From: Chthoniobacteraceae bacterium
GTDB lineage: Bacteria; Verrucomicrobiota; Verrucomicrobiia; Chthoniobacterales; Chthoniobacteraceae
Length of the DNA: 64,000 nt
Direction: 5' to 3'
Assembly (NCBI GenBank): GCA_028293625.1
Contig: JAQGOL010000025.1
Span: 124,001 to 188,000 of the forward strand
Below the pieces are notes generated by a model. The model was not told the origin of the DNA. It saw only the letters and a list, made by a program, of their open reading frames with translations, and searched no databases. This document shows, piece after piece, positions 1-9,438 of the stretch (positions are counted from its first letter, which is position 1; each line of letters begins with the position of its first letter). Made by a program: the position numbers and the translations under genes.

Positions 1-1268
1 TGCGGCTGCATTTTCCGGAAACGCCAATCCTCCACTTTATCCACATCCCCTTTCCGGAACCTTCCACGCTCAAGCTTCTTCCCAAATCGTGGCGCAAGGC
101 CCTTCTGGAAGGGCTGCTTGGCTCCGACGTCATTGGACTTCAAACCGCCGACGATGTGCGCTCGTTTCTCGCCTGCTGCGAGGAAATCCTTCGCATCCCG
201 GTCGATGTGCATCTCGCCACGGTCACTCTCAGTTCGGGACGCAATGTCCGGGTCCGCGCGTTTCCGGCAAGCACCGACCCCGAGGCAATCCGTGCGTTGC
301 AAGCCGGGGTTGAAGTCGACCTGGCCCGGAAACGGCTCGCCCCGCAGATGGAGGATCACACCATTATTCGTGTCGACCGCCTCGACCCGAGCAAAAACCA
401 GATCATCGGTTTCAGCGCATTTGGCCGGTTGCTTGAACTCCATCCCGAATTCATTGGGCGGGTCCGTTTCCTTGCATTCCTGATTCCTTCGCGCACCGAT
501 CTGACTGTCTATCGCGAATATCACGACGCCGTTTATCGTGAAATCGAGCGCATCAATTCCCGCTTTGTCCAGGCGTGTGGATTCAACCCCATCGAGGTTT
601 TTTACACGAACGAACGCACCCAGGCTCTGGCCGCCATGGAATCGTGCGATGTGCTCCTGGTCAATTCCCGGCAAGATGGCATGAATCTCGTGGTCAAGGA
701 ATGGGCATTGGTTTCCCGAAAACCGGGCGTCCTTGTGGTATCGGAAACCGCGGGCGTCGCATCGGCCACCGAGGAGGTTTCCCTCCAGATTTCCCCGCTC
801 GACGTCGAAGGCACCGCCAAAGCTCTTGCCGAGGCGCTCCTCATGCCGCCGGACGCCCGCACGACCTGGCTTGAACAACTTCGCTCAGGGATTAAAAAAT
901 GGACCGCGCGCGATTGGCTCGTGGCGCAGCTCCAGGAACTTGGCATCACCCTGCCTGAGCAAATAGCACGCGGCCCCCTTGATTTGGCGGATTCAAAAGG
1001 CGCCGTTGAATGGGAGCTCCAGGTCCTCAACAAGCGTGGTATTCATGCCCGGCCTGCGGCGACATTTGTGCAATGCGCCCGCGGTTTCCAGTGTGAGATC
1101 GAAATTGTCAGGGAGGGCGTCAGTTATTCAGCCAAGAGCATCCTCTCCGTGCTGACCGCCAATCTCGATTACGGCGCCGCCTTCACCCTGCGCGCTTCGG
1201 GTCCCGACGCCACGGCCGCCGCCGAACAGCTTCGCCAAGTCCTCGAAAGCTTCAAAAGCGAGGAGTAG
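1..1268 (+). CDS. Trehalose-6-phosphate synthase-like GT20 glycosyltransferase (5' truncated by window edge) fused to C-terminal HPr phosphocarrier domain
   Basis: Frame 3 is open from base 3 (RLHFPETPILHFIHIPFPEP...GSDVIGLQTADDVRSF, then VDRLDPSKN, DGMNLVVKEW, PGVLVVSETAG), typical of GT20. C-terminus WELQVLNKRGIHARPAATFVQCARGF...YSAKSILSVLTANLDYGAAFTLRASGPDA is HPr-like with the GIHARPA active-site motif. The ORF track start at 156 is an internal ATG. Confidence 0.85.
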   Translation, partial: RLHFPETPILHFIHIPFPEPSTLKLLPKSWRKALLEGLLGSDVIGLQTADDVRSFLACCEEILRIPVDVHLATVTLSSGRNVRVRAFPASTDPEAIRALQAGVEVDLARKRLAPQMEDHTIIRVDRLDPSKNQIIGFSAFGRLLELHPEFIGRVRFLAFLIPSRTDLTVYREYHDAVYREIERINSRFVQACGFNPIEVFYTNERTQALAAMESCDVLLVNSRQDGMNLVVKEWALVSRKPGVLVVSETAGVASATEEVSLQISPLDVEGTAKALAEALLMPPDARTTWLEQLRSGIKKWTARDWLVAQLQELGITLPEQIARGPLDLADSKGAVEWELQVLNKRGIHARPAATFVQCARGFQCEIEIVREGVSYSAKSILSVLTANLDYGAAFTLRASGPDATAAAEQLRQVLESFKSEE

Positions 1269-1269
1269 G

Positions 1270-1292
1270 AAGCCGTGTATAAAACGGTTTCA
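1270..1292 (+). terminator. Short hairpin after the GT20-HPr stop codon, possible intrinsic terminator
   Basis: aagccgt-gtataaa-acggttt 7 bp stem (one G-T) ending in a short T run, directly after the TAG stop. Confidence 0.4.
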
Positions 1293-1420
1293 TCCACGCC
1301 TGATGGCTTGGAACATGGCGGTCAATCTTTGGAGGAACGCGTCAAAGCCATCGAACAGCTTGCCGCACGCGCCAAAGAGTTGCCCGCACCGCTCCTCGAG
1401 GATTGGCTCCGTCCAACCGG

Positions 1421-2227
1421 TCATTCGCGTGAACGGCGCCGGGTTAAAAGGCCCAGCGTGCCTGCAACCAGCAGAATGGCGGCGGAAGGTTCGGGGACTG
1501 ATGAAAGGAGAACGGGTGTCCCGATGGCAGTCACGCCGGTTTTTGAACTCCCGATTTGTTTGGTGGCTCCATCCTCCTGCCACAATGCGGAGATTCGGCT
1601 TACACCAACGGTAAAGGTTGGCAGGTAGAAGTTGGCGCTGATAGCTCCGGAGTCCGCGACGCTCGTGATCGTGAAGGTGGTAATTCCCAGGAAAAACTCG
1701 GTCCCATCCAGAATTGGAGTGCCGGTGGTGGTCACGGTGGAAGAACGCGCGGCGACATAACTCGTGCCGGGGAACGAGTTTGCCGGAGAGGCTGTCGTGG
1801 CCGAGGCGGAAGTACTGCCCAGGTCGAGGTCGCCATCGCCATCGAGGTCATGGGCTTGACCGGGCTGGGCGCCATTGCTGAAGACCGGATTTAAGCTGAC
1901 ATTATTGGCGAAATCGCCAAGCAACCCTCCGCTGGAAGTAAACAGGGAGAAGTAGAGAAGCTGGATCCCCTCGGCGGCCGTATTGCCCGAGGCGCCCGTC
2001 ACATCGGCATGGAGACTGAACGTGAGAACATCGCCGGTTTTAAGACCCGAGATATTCTTGGAAGTATTGGCGCCGCTCAAGGGCGCCCCGTTAAGTTCGG
2101 TGGCCCGAAGATCGAGCACAATCGAAGCCGAAGCCTCACCGGCCAGCAAGCCCGCAGCCAGGATACTCACGACTCGGCGCATTAAACGGAGGAATAAAGA
2201 AAGGTTCATTTTAAAAGATGAATGCAT
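1421..2227 (-). CDS. PEP-CTERM sorting domain protein
   Basis: Signal-peptide-like N-terminus and C-terminal VPEPSAAILLVAGTLGLLTRRRSRE. Confidence 0.8.
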   Translation of the reverse strand: MHSSFKMNLSLFLRLMRRVVSILAAGLLAGEASASIVLDLRATELNGAPLSGANTSKNISGLKTGDVLTFSLHADVTGASGNTAAEGIQLLYFSLFTSSGGLLGDFANNVSLNPVFSNGAQPGQAHDLDGDGDLDLGSTSASATTASPANSFPGTSYVAARSSTVTTTGTPILDGTEFFLGITTFTITSVADSGAISANFYLPTFTVGVSRISALWQEDGATKQIGSSKTGVTAIGTPVLLSSVPEPSAAILLVAGTLGLLTRRRSRE

Positions 2228-2239
2228 AGGGTGGCTTGT

Positions 2240-5200
2240 TTAAGAGACGCGTTTAGCCCGCCAACGGCGTCCGAGAACTCCGAGCGCGCTTAAGGCCAGC
2301 AGACTGAGCGAACCGGGCTCCGGCACGTTTGTGACAAAGAGACTTGAATCCCCTCCAAAAACGTTATTGCCCGGACCCTGTAAAAAGGCGGCGGCATTAG
2401 GCAGGGAATAGTTGGCGTCTATCAGTGCGTAGTCTGCGGTGGTAATCTGGCCGTCATAGTCAAAGTCGCCATTGACCCAGCCGGATTGCAATCCACCACC
2501 CGCAACATTGCTGTCAATCAACGCGTAATCCGCCGTGGTGATCTGACCATCCAGATCAGCGTCGCCGAACTGGGTGTATTTCACGAGAATCTCGTTCCCT
2601 GTCAGCCCGCTGGCACCTTCAAATTGAGTAAAACCACCCAGCGAATTATCCAGCACGCCAAGCGCATGGGTGGAGGAAAGATCCGCGGCGGCCACGCTGC
2701 TTGTAATCCCGGCGCCACCCCACAATCCGGTGGGGCTGGCTCCGGGTTCGTAAAGAGCTTTGGCGATCTGAGCGGTAATGGCAGCCAGGTTGCCATCGCG
2801 AACTACCAGTGCGTTATTGGCAAGATCAAGCCGTCCGCCGGGAGTAAAGCTGAGGGCCGAACTATCGATTACTCTGGAACCTTCCCCGGCACCATGCCGG
2901 GCAAGGGTAACATTCCCGCTGATAGAAAGGCTCGCGAGCTTCTGGTTGACGTTGAAGTTCACGATTGCCAGCGCGCGCACCGTCGAGGCGCCAGTGCCGA
3001 TTGGCGAATTGACGTTGGTTGTGCCCGCGTTGGCATAAAGCGTCCCCTCGGCTTGCGGCCCATTGAGATTAAGTATGCCGAGACCCGCCTTGGTAATTGC
3101 GCCGGCAAGGATCGGTGTATCAAGCGTCAGTGTATCCCCGCCAAGATCGACGTTGGCCACCAGGTCCGCCGTGCCGCCGGTGGTTAATCCTGCGCCGCCG
3201 CTGATGATGGCTGTGCCGCCGCCGCTCTTAAGAAGACCGCCGCCGGTCACTGTAAGCGTCTGGCCGGCGGCAAGCGCAAGGCTGTTTCCGCCCGCAAACC
3301 GCAGTGTGCGAATGCTCTCGCTGCCTTGTCCGGTGATGGCAAAACCACCGCCGACAAGTTGCACATCTTTCTCCGTCAGTCCGGCGCCGAGGGTAGCCTG
3401 GTTGCCAAAGAGGGCGACGTTGGCGGTATTTGCATCCGGGCTCCCGGTGTAACGCAACGCACGCGCAAAGCCCGCGCTGTCGTAGGCAAGAAAGTCCGAA
3501 TAGTTATAGAAAAGCCCCCCGTCAACCGATTGTCCACTCGCCGCCGGATTGGTGAATACCACCTTGTAGAGCGAGGGATCGCTTGCGAATGAAAGCGTGA
3601 AGTTACCAGTGGCCCCGGCCGCCCGAACAGGCGCGGATGTGAAAGTAAGCCGGTTGGAAACCGAGGTGCTCAGCTGGTTTGATTCGATCACCGCATCGCC
3701 GGCGTTCAGGCTAAGGGTGCCAAGTGTCAGGCCGGCTGCCGTTACTGTGGTATCGCCGTTATTGACTGCGGCAAAAGTGCCGCTGCCGGTGAAGCTAAGG
3801 TTGGAACCATTGGGCAGCACCTGGGGGTTGTTGGTGCGTACTTCCAGCCGCCCCTCATTGATGACCGTGCCGCCGGTATAACCCGCTCCGTTGCCTTTAT
3901 TCAGCAGAAGCCCGCCCGGACCATCCTTGACCAGTTTTAATACACGGCCGCCGGCGCCGTTGTTAATGCCGCCGGAATAGGTATTGATTCCGGTTTGAAC
4001 ATTCACCGTCACCGTGGTCGTGCCGGCGACCGTCGAGTTATCGGTGATATTGGCGCTATTACCCGTGCCTGAAAGGTTCGTGAGGATTTGGTCAAAACCG
4101 CGCAGATCGAGCGTGCCGCCATTGATGCTTACCGAGCCTGAACTCGATCCAAGCGCCTCGGCACTGCCAAGGCGCAATGTTCCCGCGGTAAGCGTCGTCC
4201 CACCGGTATAGCTGTTGGCCGAACTCAGAACCACGGTGCCGCCGCTGCCGGATCCGCCAATCACCAGCGCATTACTGCCGGTTAATGGATTGGTATAGGT
4301 CAGTGTGCCTCCTCCGCCACCCAGCCGGTAAGTACCCAAACCGGGAGTAACCGTGCCTGTGTAGTTAACCGTCCCGACCGCGCCGAGGCTGAAGTTGGCA
4401 TACCCGGAGCCCAGCGCGGCGAAGTCGAGATCATTGGCATTACTGACTCCCAGGGCAACCGTGGCGCCATTCCCATTGCCTGATACACGGCTTGCCAGGA
4501 ATCCCTGGTCAAAGGCATGCGCGAAAGAAACGGTCGCCCCTGTATTAAGCCGGATGTCGCCCGTGGCCGGCACTGCTTCCAGCGAGCCAAACCGCACGCT
4601 TCCCCCGTTGATTGAGACGCCACCCGTAAAGCTGTTGATCCCTGTCAAAGTAAGCGAACCCGCGCCGGCCTTGGTCAGGCCTCCGGCGGTTGATGCCGGG
4701 ATGGATGTCGCGATAGTTAGTGCGTCGGCGGCAACCGCGGTGCGGATAACAAGGTCACTCACGCCTCCGCTGGTCAGGCCGTCGCCGCCGCTGATTGTCG
4801 CGGCGTTCCCGCCTGCTTTCAACAAACCGCCACCGGCAATAGTCAGCGTGGCACCGGTGTCCAAAGTAAGACCGTTGGCCCCTGCCAGGCGAAGAGAACG
4901 CACCGACTCAGTCGGCTGATTGGTGATGGCAAAGTTGCTCCCGCCAATCTGAACGTCCTTGCCGGTCGCAGCGATGCCGAACGCCGCCTGGTTCTCGGTC
5001 AATGGGACATCGTAGGCATTCGAATCGATGGCGTAATCAAGCGGCCTGACGTAACCGGCGGCATCGTAGGCGGCAAAACTACTGTTCCCGAAGAAAATAC
5101 CTCCATCGATCGACTGGCCCGTGATCGGCGCCGTGGCGAAGGTTACCTTGTAAGAAGCCGGACTCGGCAGCGCGGTCGGTGTCACGGTATTGGCGACAAT

Positions 5201-8200
5201 AAAGTTGGCCGTGGCGCCATTGGTGCGGACCGGCACGGCGGCAAATGTCGTCGTGGCCGAACCGGTGCCGCCATTAAAATTATTGGATTCGATCGTCCCT
5301 TCCCCACCTTTAAGAAAGAGCGTTCCGAGCACCAGTGAAGCCGCGTTATTGCTGTTGTTGGAAGCAGCCAAAGTCGCGTTGCCTGTGAAGGTAATATTTC
5401 CGCGCAATGGCAGAACCTGGGCGTTATTCGTGCGCACATCGAGCCGGCCGCCGGCTATCACCGTGCCGCCGGAGTAGGTGCCACTATTGGCTCCATTCAG
5501 GATCAGCGTTCCCGCGCCGGACTTAACAAACGCAAGAACGCGGCCGTTAGCGCCATCCTTGATCGAGCCTCCAAAGGTGCTGCTGCCGCCGGAAACAACA
5601 TTGTCTGTCAGCACACTGGTTCCCGTTCCGGCGGCAGTATCGGTGATCAAAACAGTTGCCGGTGTCTGCGTGGAAGTCAGCGAGCCGAAAGTGAGGCTGT
5701 TGCCATTGAGATCAAGCGTTCCATTGACCGTCAGAGGACTTGACGCCGAGCCGAGCGCGCTTGCATTCCCAAGCACCAAGGTGCTGCCCGCAAATACGTT
5801 GGTCCCGCCGTTAAAACTATTCGCCGCCGTCAGGATGACGGTTCCCGGCGTTCCGCCCGAACCGATACTTAACGAGTTATTGCCGGTTAACGCCGAGGTG
5901 AAAGTAAGGGTGCCACCGGCACCGCCGAGCCGGTAAAAGCCGCCCGCATCCGTACTATACGGGGTAAGGTGGCCGCTAAACGTGACATTCGAATACGCGC
6001 CAAGGCTTGCGTTGGAGTAGGGATTAAAATTGAGCGGATTGGAACTGCTTGCCCCCAGTCCGATAGTAGCCGGGTTTGGAGTCGCGGCCACGTGGCTGCC
6101 AAGAAATGCCTGATTGATATCAAACCCGAAGTTGACGCCGGTGCTCGTTCCCAAGCTGACTAAGCCGGCCGCAGGCACCGCGGCCGCCGTGTTGAATTGC
6201 ACGGTGCCACCGCTGATGGCGGTGCCGCCGGAGTAACTGTTTGCACCCGAAAGCACCAATGTCCCAAATTGCGTCTTGTTCAGTGTCCCGGCTCCCTCCA
6301 CTGCTCCGCTGAGAGTTAATGTCGCGGGCACGTTGGTCAGCGGCCCCTGGAATGTATTCGGCTGGCCCGCAGCCAGCGTGACCCGGCCGCTGGTGGCATT
6401 CGCGATCCCGGTGTTGAAAACCACCCGGCCGCCATTGAGCTGGATCGCTTTTGCCTGCAAAGCGGTGCTGTTCTCAAAAGCCAGATCTCCAGCCAACCCG
6501 ACCTGGACGCTCCCTGGTTGCTCGCCAAAGGTCGTGTTCCCTTCAAATGCGACCCGCCCGCTGGTAATCACGAGATTGCCCAAATGCGTCTCACCGAGGT
6601 TGGCCAGGTAGACAGTATTTAATCCTGTCTTGGTCAGAGTAAATCCCGCGCCGTTCAGGCTGCCGTCGCGCACATCAAAACGTTTGCCGCCTCCAATGGC
6701 CGCATCGCTTGCAAGAACCAGATTGTGCACGCCCGCGAAGGCCCCGCCAACGGGTCCGTTGTTAAGCAGCACTCCGGAGGAATCCCCGCCGCTGCCGCTG
6801 ATCGTGATGACTTCGCCGACAGGTGTCTGGAAGTCGTTCACGTCGAGCGACGCGCCATCCTGCACCACGGTTCCGCCCGCCACACTTCCAAGTGCCAAGG
6901 CATTTTCCAGTTTGAGCGTGCCGGCTTTTACCGTCACCGTGCCATTAAATGTGTTTGGCGCGGAAAGGGTGGCGATGTTGTCGCCGAGCTTGGTTAATCC
7001 ACCCGTGCCGCTGATCAACGAGTTGAGGACAAAATGATCATTCGCCGGGCGGTTAAGCACAATCAATGCATTATCGATCACCGGGCCGGTGCCAAATTGG
7101 CCGCCGCCAAAAGTCACGCCGTCGCCGATCTGCAAGGTGCCGCCGGAGATGGTGGTCGTGCCGGTGTAATCATTGCCGCCGACGTTCGCCAGGATCAGGC
7201 TGCCGGAGCCTTCCTTGATAAGGTTTGTAGCTCCGCTGAGTTTTCCCGGCCCGCTAAAACTGTAGTTCAGCAGGGAGTTGCTCACCGTCGCTGTGTTGGG
7301 GGAAAGCACGGCGGCGAGGACGATATCCGTGGTGCCGATTGCCGAGTCATCAAAACGGACGCTATCGACGATCCCGGCGGCTTGCAGGTAACGGGTGGCA
7401 TTGCCGCTGTTGATCTCTTTCCAGTTCTGCGTGCCGGACCCGACGGCCGGATTGATCCCGTTGTTGATGTCCCAATTCCCGTTGACGGCACCCGTCCATT
7501 TCGGAAGATCAAAGGCGGTGATGTTCAATGAAATCGTGGTATTGACCAGGTCATTCACCAATACCCCGGTCACTCGCGGCGGAAGGGCGGAGAGGGAAAG
7601 GCCGGCAAATCCACGGCCGCCGATCGATCCGGAGTAATCAATGAGCGGCACTAAACCGACGCTGAGTCCTCCGGCCTGAAGCGCGATCGTGCTCGTTCCA
7701 TTGATGGTTAAGCTGGAGGTGGTAATCACCGGCAGCGTGGGCGTGCCGAAATTCCCCAGATCAAATGCGAGCGTGCCGCCAACTCCCGAGCCGAGGGTAA
7801 ACGAGGCCGCATTGAGCGTCTGCCCGGGTGCGCCCAGATTGATTCCCAGCGTCGCAAGATCACCGACCAAAACGTCGCCTCCTCCGGTTTGTCCCGCCTT
7901 GATATTCAACCGTCCCGCATTTACCTGGGTCGCTCCCGTGTAGGTATTGGCGCCACTCAAAGTCCAGGTGCCGCTCCCTTCTTTGATCACCGAGATCCCC
8001 GGCGCTGCCGCGCCCAGGTTGCTGCTGAGCACACCATCACTCGCTCCGGAAAGATGCAGGTTGGTTTCACCCGCCGCACTCCCATAACTAATTGCACCCG
8101 AAACGGTGAGAAGGCCGGACTCCGACTTCAAACCATACTCAGTTCCGCCTTCTTCGAGGATCAGATTACCGGTCAAATTAAAATTGCCCGCCGTGTTCAC

Positions 8201-9196
8201 CAGGTGTGGAGCCGTCGCAAGGGAACGGCCTCCAAGGAAAAAATTCTCGCCGATCACCGTGGTCCCTGTGCTCAGCGTGCCGAACTGCACGCGGCCTGTC
8301 GCCGAGTCCCCGGCCAGCGTCGTGCGGCCGATTGCCGATCCGAGCGCGTTGCCGCTTCCAACCTGCACGACACCTTCCTTGATCACAATCCGGCCATTCC
8401 AGGCCGCGCTGCTTCCGTTCAGAATCAACGCGCCGGTTCCTTCTTTGATCAACGCCCCCCCGAGACTTGTCTCCGTGCCATTGCCAAGAAGCGCGCCTGT
8501 AACAGTCACTGTCGATGAACCGCTTACAGTCAGGTTGTTCACCGCGTCCACCAGGTTGTTTCCGACATTCACGGTCTGTCCGAAAACAATCGGTCCGGCT
8601 GCCGCGTCGACTGTGCCGAAGCGAAACCTCACAGGCAGGTTAAAGGTTTGTGTGCTTAAACTGCCATTGCTCAAAAGTCCGCTGTTCTGCGGATTTTCAA
8701 CGGGATCGGTGCTGTCTCCAAGCGTCAGCGAGAGGCCGGTCGCCGCGGTAAAAGTATAACCGCCCGCACCTTCGGCAAAAGTAACGGCCCGCAATGTGTA
8801 AGTTGTGGCACCGAGGTTATTGTTATTGGTTACCGCGAGAATCGGAGTAAGCCGGGTTTGCCCAGCTGGCGTCAGACTACTCAGACTCGGAAATAAAATG
8901 GAATCGGTTCCCGCGAATCGGTACGAGCCTGTCCCTTCGTTGTCCGCCCAGTCCGGCACCGCGGCTGCATTGCTGCCGACCCAATTCGTAACGACCTGGA
9001 GGTTGTCGTTGGTCCCTTGGCCGGTGTAAGTCACAGTCCGTCCGCCTGTCCCCTGCCCGAAGCCCAGCGCAGGTAACATCACTGCCGCAGTCACGCCCAA
9101 AATAAACGGCACGCGGCCACCACGCCGCGGCGAGCTCGGGGACGATGGTCGAACGGAGGCAAACGGGATTGGGCGATGCGAGTGGAAGATGGGCAT
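2240..9196 (-). CDS. Giant secreted protein with autotransporter-associated beta-strand repeats, dockerin-like repeats and PEP-CTERM anchor
   Basis: Many G-x-L-x-K-x-G-x-G-x-L-x-L-x-G-x-N-x-Y-x-G-G/T-T motifs (EGSGTWTLSGANTYTGATQVNAGRL); DADLDGQITTADYALIDSN / DFDYDGQITTADYALIDAN; C-terminal VPEPGSLSLLALSALGVLGRRWRAKRVS. ORF runs to 9373; the likely start is MPIFHSHRPIPF at 9196. Confidence 0.85.
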   Translation of the reverse strand: MPIFHSHRPIPFASVRPSSPSSPRRGGRVPFILGVTAAVMLPALGFGQGTGGRTVTYTGQGTNDNLQVVTNWVGSNAAAVPDWADNEGTGSYRFAGTDSILFPSLSSLTPAGQTRLTPILAVTNNNNLGATTYTLRAVTFAEGAGGYTFTAATGLSLTLGDSTDPVENPQNSGLLSNGSLSTQTFNLPVRFRFGTVDAAAGPIVFGQTVNVGNNLVDAVNNLTVSGSSTVTVTGALLGNGTETSLGGALIKEGTGALILNGSSAAWNGRIVIKEGVVQVGSGNALGSAIGRTTLAGDSATGRVQFGTLSTGTTVIGENFFLGGRSLATAPHLVNTAGNFNLTGNLILEEGGTEYGLKSESGLLTVSGAISYGSAAGETNLHLSGASDGVLSSNLGAAAPGISVIKEGSGTWTLSGANTYTGATQVNAGRLNIKAGQTGGGDVLVGDLATLGINLGAPGQTLNAASFTLGSGVGGTLAFDLGNFGTPTLPVITTSSLTINGTSTIALQAGGLSVGLVPLIDYSGSIGGRGFAGLSLSALPPRVTGVLVNDLVNTTISLNITAFDLPKWTGAVNGNWDINNGINPAVGSGTQNWKEINSGNATRYLQAAGIVDSVRFDDSAIGTTDIVLAAVLSPNTATVSNSLLNYSFSGPGKLSGATNLIKEGSGSLILANVGGNDYTGTTTISGGTLQIGDGVTFGGGQFGTGPVIDNALIVLNRPANDHFVLNSLISGTGGLTKLGDNIATLSAPNTFNGTVTVKAGTLKLENALALGSVAGGTVVQDGASLDVNDFQTPVGEVITISGSGGDSSGVLLNNGPVGGAFAGVHNLVLASDAAIGGGKRFDVRDGSLNGAGFTLTKTGLNTVYLANLGETHLGNLVITSGRVAFEGNTTFGEQPGSVQVGLAGDLAFENSTALQAKAIQLNGGRVVFNTGIANATSGRVTLAAGQPNTFQGPLTNVPATLTLSGAVEGAGTLNKTQFGTLVLSGANSYSGGTAISGGTVQFNTAAAVPAAGLVSLGTSTGVNFGFDINQAFLGSHVAATPNPATIGLGASSSNPLNFNPYSNASLGAYSNVTFSGHLTPYSTDAGGFYRLGGAGGTLTFTSALTGNNSLSIGSGGTPGTVILTAANSFNGGTNVFAGSTLVLGNASALGSASSPLTVNGTLDLNGNSLTFGSLTSTQTPATVLITDTAAGTGTSVLTDNVVSGGSSTFGGSIKDGANGRVLAFVKSGAGTLILNGANSGTYSGGTVIAGGRLDVRTNNAQVLPLRGNITFTGNATLAASNNSNNAASLVLGTLFLKGGEGTIESNNFNGGTGSATTTFAAVPVRTNGATANFIVANTVTPTALPSPASYKVTFATAPITGQSIDGGIFFGNSSFAAYDAAGYVRPLDYAIDSNAYDVPLTENQAAFGIAATGKDVQIGGSNFAITNQPTESVRSLRLAGANGLTLDTGATLTIAGGGLLKAGGNAATISGGDGLTSGGVSDLVIRTAVAADALTIATSIPASTAGGLTKAGAGSLTLTGINSFTGGVSINGGSVRFGSLEAVPATGDIRLNTGATVSFAHAFDQGFLASRVSGNGNGATVALGVSNANDLDFAALGSGYANFSLGAVGTVNYTGTVTPGLGTYRLGGGGGTLTYTNPLTGSNALVIGGSGSGGTVVLSSANSYTGGTTLTAGTLRLGSAEALGSSSGSVSINGGTLDLRGFDQILTNLSGTGNSANITDNSTVAGTTTVTVNVQTGINTYSGGINNGAGGRVLKLVKDGPGGLLLNKGNGAGYTGGTVINEGRLEVRTNNPQVLPNGSNLSFTGSGTFAAVNNGDTTVTAAGLTLGTLSLNAGDAVIESNQLSTSVSNRLTFTSAPVRAAGATGNFTLSFASDPSLYKVVFTNPAASGQSVDGGLFYNYSDFLAYDSAGFARALRYTGSPDANTANVALFGNQATLGAGLTEKDVQLVGGGFAITGQGSESIRTLRFAGGNSLALAAGQTLTVTGGGLLKSGGGTAIISGGAGLTTGGTADLVANVDLGGDTLTLDTPILAGAITKAGLGILNLNGPQAEGTLYANAGTTNVNSPIGTGASTVRALAIVNFNVNQKLASLSISGNVTLARHGAGEGSRVIDSSALSFTPGGRLDLANNALVVRDGNLAAITAQIAKALYEPGASPTGLWGGAGITSSVAAADLSSTHALGVLDNSLGGFTQFEGASGLTGNEILVKYTQFGDADLDGQITTADYALIDSNVAGGGLQSGWVNGDFDYDGQITTADYALIDANYSLPNAAAFLQGPGNNVFGGDSSLFVTNVPEPGSLSLLALSALGVLGRRWRAKRVS
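2400..2570 (-). repeat. Two dockerin-like / EF-hand-like repeats inside the giant ORF
   Basis: D-x-D-x-D-G-Q-I-T-T-A-D-Y-A-L-I-D repeated twice with ~17 aa spacing. Confidence 0.7.
3060..6250 (-). repeat. Two diverged ~1.6 kb tandem supermodules in the giant beta-strand repeat gene
   Basis: Co-linear protein blocks recur at about 1.6 kb offset: GGTVIAGGRLDVRTNNAQVLP / GGTVINEGRLEVRTNNPQVLP; GQSIDGGIFFGNSSFAAYDAAGYVRPLDY / GQSVDGGLFYNYSDFLAYDSAGFARALRY; GNQAT/ENQAAFG...TGKDVQIGGSNFAIT / TEKDVQLVGGGFAIT. Boundaries approximate. Confidence 0.7.
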
Positions 9197-9438
9197 AACG
9201 AAAAAAGTGGGTGCGTCAGCTGGCGGCATTGCCTGGCATGGCACGATTTGGATGTGGTGTGGTGACAACGTCACAGCCGGTTTGGAACGACCGGGCCCAT
9301 CACCGGAGCGGGGAAGACAGGCAGCGGACAAAGAATGCGCGCGGAGAAGGACGCTGTAAATAATATAATTCAACTAACTTAGTATAGAATAAAGCCGGTT
9401 TTCCTCCTTCTCCCGGCGTGCCCCAAAAAAATGGGCTC

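Noticed and set aside
1275-1628. 117 aa plus-strand ORF after the GT20-HPr gene
   Set aside because: Its GTG start lies inside the putative terminator hairpin, and most of it is antisense to the PEP-CTERM gene; no recognisable family.
2486-9029. Many 60-230 aa plus-strand ORFs across 2.5-9.0 kb
   Set aside because: All are antisense shadows of the giant beta-strand repeat ORF in high-GC repetitive DNA.
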